Positions 4,518 through 5,051 of a DNA stretch of 5,051 bases are shown here, in pieces. The DNA is taken from NCBI GenBank assembly GCA_030450655.1, contig JAKDIE010000140.1:1-5051 (forward strand), in the 5' to 3' direction. The notes under the pieces are model-generated. The model was not told the DNA's origin. It worked only from the letters and a program-made list of their open reading frames with translations, and did no database searches. The position numbers and the translations under genes are program-made. The stretch comes from Ruaniaceae bacterium (GTDB lineage: Bacteria; Actinomycetota; Actinomycetes; Actinomycetales; Actinomycetaceae). Positions within the stretch are counted from its first letter, which is position 1, and each line of letters starts with the position of its first letter.

Positions 4518-5051
4518 ACTTTACGGCCGGAACTGCCGAGCCGCGCGCGAAGGCCGAGCTGGGCCGTTCCGAGGAATGCCTCGGTAATGATATTGCCGCC
4601 CATCTTCGAGACGCCTTCGCGGCGCTCGAGGAACGTGATAGGAACTTCTACGATGGTGGCACCCGCTTCGGCAGCGCGCCACGTCATCTCGATCTGGAAG
4701 TAGTACCCCCGCGCGGCGAGATCCGCCAAGTCGATCGCCTCGAGTACGTCCCTGCGATACACGCGAAACCCGGCCGTGGCGTCCGCCACATTGAGGCCGA
4801 GCCACGCCCGCACGTAGAGGTTGGCGCCGCGTGAGAGCACCTCGCGCCGCAGTGGCCAGTTCTCGACCTGCCCGCCGAGCACCCAACGTGACCCGATCAC
4901 GACTCCGGGCCGGTCAGGCGCTGCGGCACGCTCGATGAGTCTCGGCAGGTCCTCGATCCGGTGCGAGCAATCAGCGTCCAGCTCGATCACGTGCGTGTAG
5001 TCACGCGCGCGCGCCACCCCGAAACCCGCGATGTACGCAGGACCGCGGCCT
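4514..5051 (-). CDS. ppm1: Polyprenol-phosphate mannosyltransferase (GT2, Ppm1/DPM1-like), N-terminus outside the window
   Basis: The visible 178 residues are the C-terminal part of a GT-A fold family 2 glycosyltransferase that transfers mannose from GDP-mannose to polyprenyl phosphate at the inner face of the membrane. The product donates mannose to lipoglycans and for protein O-mannosylation. Counting from the window edge, the nucleotide and metal-binding DxD is DAD at 25-27 in VIELDADCSH. IGSRWVLGG is at 52-60, NWPLRREVLSRGANLYVRA at 64-82, ATAGFRVYRR at 91-100, QIEMTWRA at 119-126, and VPITFLERREGVSKMGG at 136-152. No membrane segment follows, so the enzyme ends like the single-domain or catalytic part of Ppm1; an N-terminal Lnt-like domain cannot be judged. 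The Cys after DAD is unusual, since many relatives have Gly or Phe there. The frame stays open to the right edge, past an internal GTG at 5017. Confidence 0.93.
   Translation of the reverse strand, partial: GRGPAYIAGFGVARARDYTHVIELDADCSHRIEDLPRLIERAAAPDRPGVVIGSRWVLGGQVENWPLRREVLSRGANLYVRAWLGLNVADATAGFRVYRRDVLEAIDLADLAARGYYFQIEMTWRAAEAGATIVEVPITFLERREGVSKMGGNIITEAFLGTAQLGLRARLGSSGRKV

Noticed and set aside
4322..4834. Open frame of 170 codons on the plus strand spanning the end of rbpA and the antisense of the mannosyltransferase.
   Set aside because: Both real genes show strong family motifs in their own frames; this translation is rich in Arg, Ala, Gly and Pro without any domain and has no ribosome binding site.

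Overview
This window is a stretch of chromosome from a high-GC Gram-positive bacterium (Actinomycetota). The evidence is the gene content: a GarA/OdhI-type FHA protein, an FtsR-type MerR regulator, a second MerR regulator like mycobacterial Rv1830, RbpA, and a polyprenol-phosphate mannosyltransferase next to rbpA. These combinations are typical of the phylum. GTG starts and the GC-rich codon use agree. I cannot name the genus. The compact layout and the lack of gcvH and DUF151 genes in their mycobacterial positions suggest a lineage some distance from Mycobacterium.

Layout, left to right. Positions 2-1431 (+) hold a tight trio: the end of one DUF881 protein, the small membrane protein Sbp (DUF1290), and a second, membrane-anchored DUF881 protein. 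A 56-base gap with a possible promoter follows. Positions 1488-2683 (+) hold garA and ftsR, which overlap by one base. A 115-base gap with a short inverted repeat leads to a second MerR gene of the Rv1830/ResR/McdR type (2799-3350), which overlaps by one base with a 216-residue protein I do not recognise (3350-4000). The 163-base region 4001-4163 is the most signal-dense non-coding part. It holds an AT-rich island with a perfect 14-bp palindrome over a possible -10 box, then a good match to a sigma-R/SigH-type ECF promoter, then a strong ribosome binding site for rbpA (4164-4517, +). From the right edge a mannosyltransferase gene runs leftwards (5051-4514, -) and ends inside the rbpA stop codon.

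The left two thirds reads as a conserved growth and division control neighbourhood. It holds envelope-associated DUF881/Sbp proteins, a phosphorylation-controlled switch of 2-oxoglutarate metabolism (GarA), and two MerR regulators whose relatives control division genes. RbpA is an RNA polymerase partner, and the mannosyltransferase supplies lipid-linked mannose for cell-envelope glycans and protein mannosylation. Most of the window is ordinary core actinobacterial genome. I see no mobile element, CRISPR array, RNA gene or clearly new system. The points most worth a second look are the rbpA regulatory region, the unrecognised protein coupled to the second MerR gene, the changed phospho-acceptor pair in GarA, and the CxC variant in RbpA.
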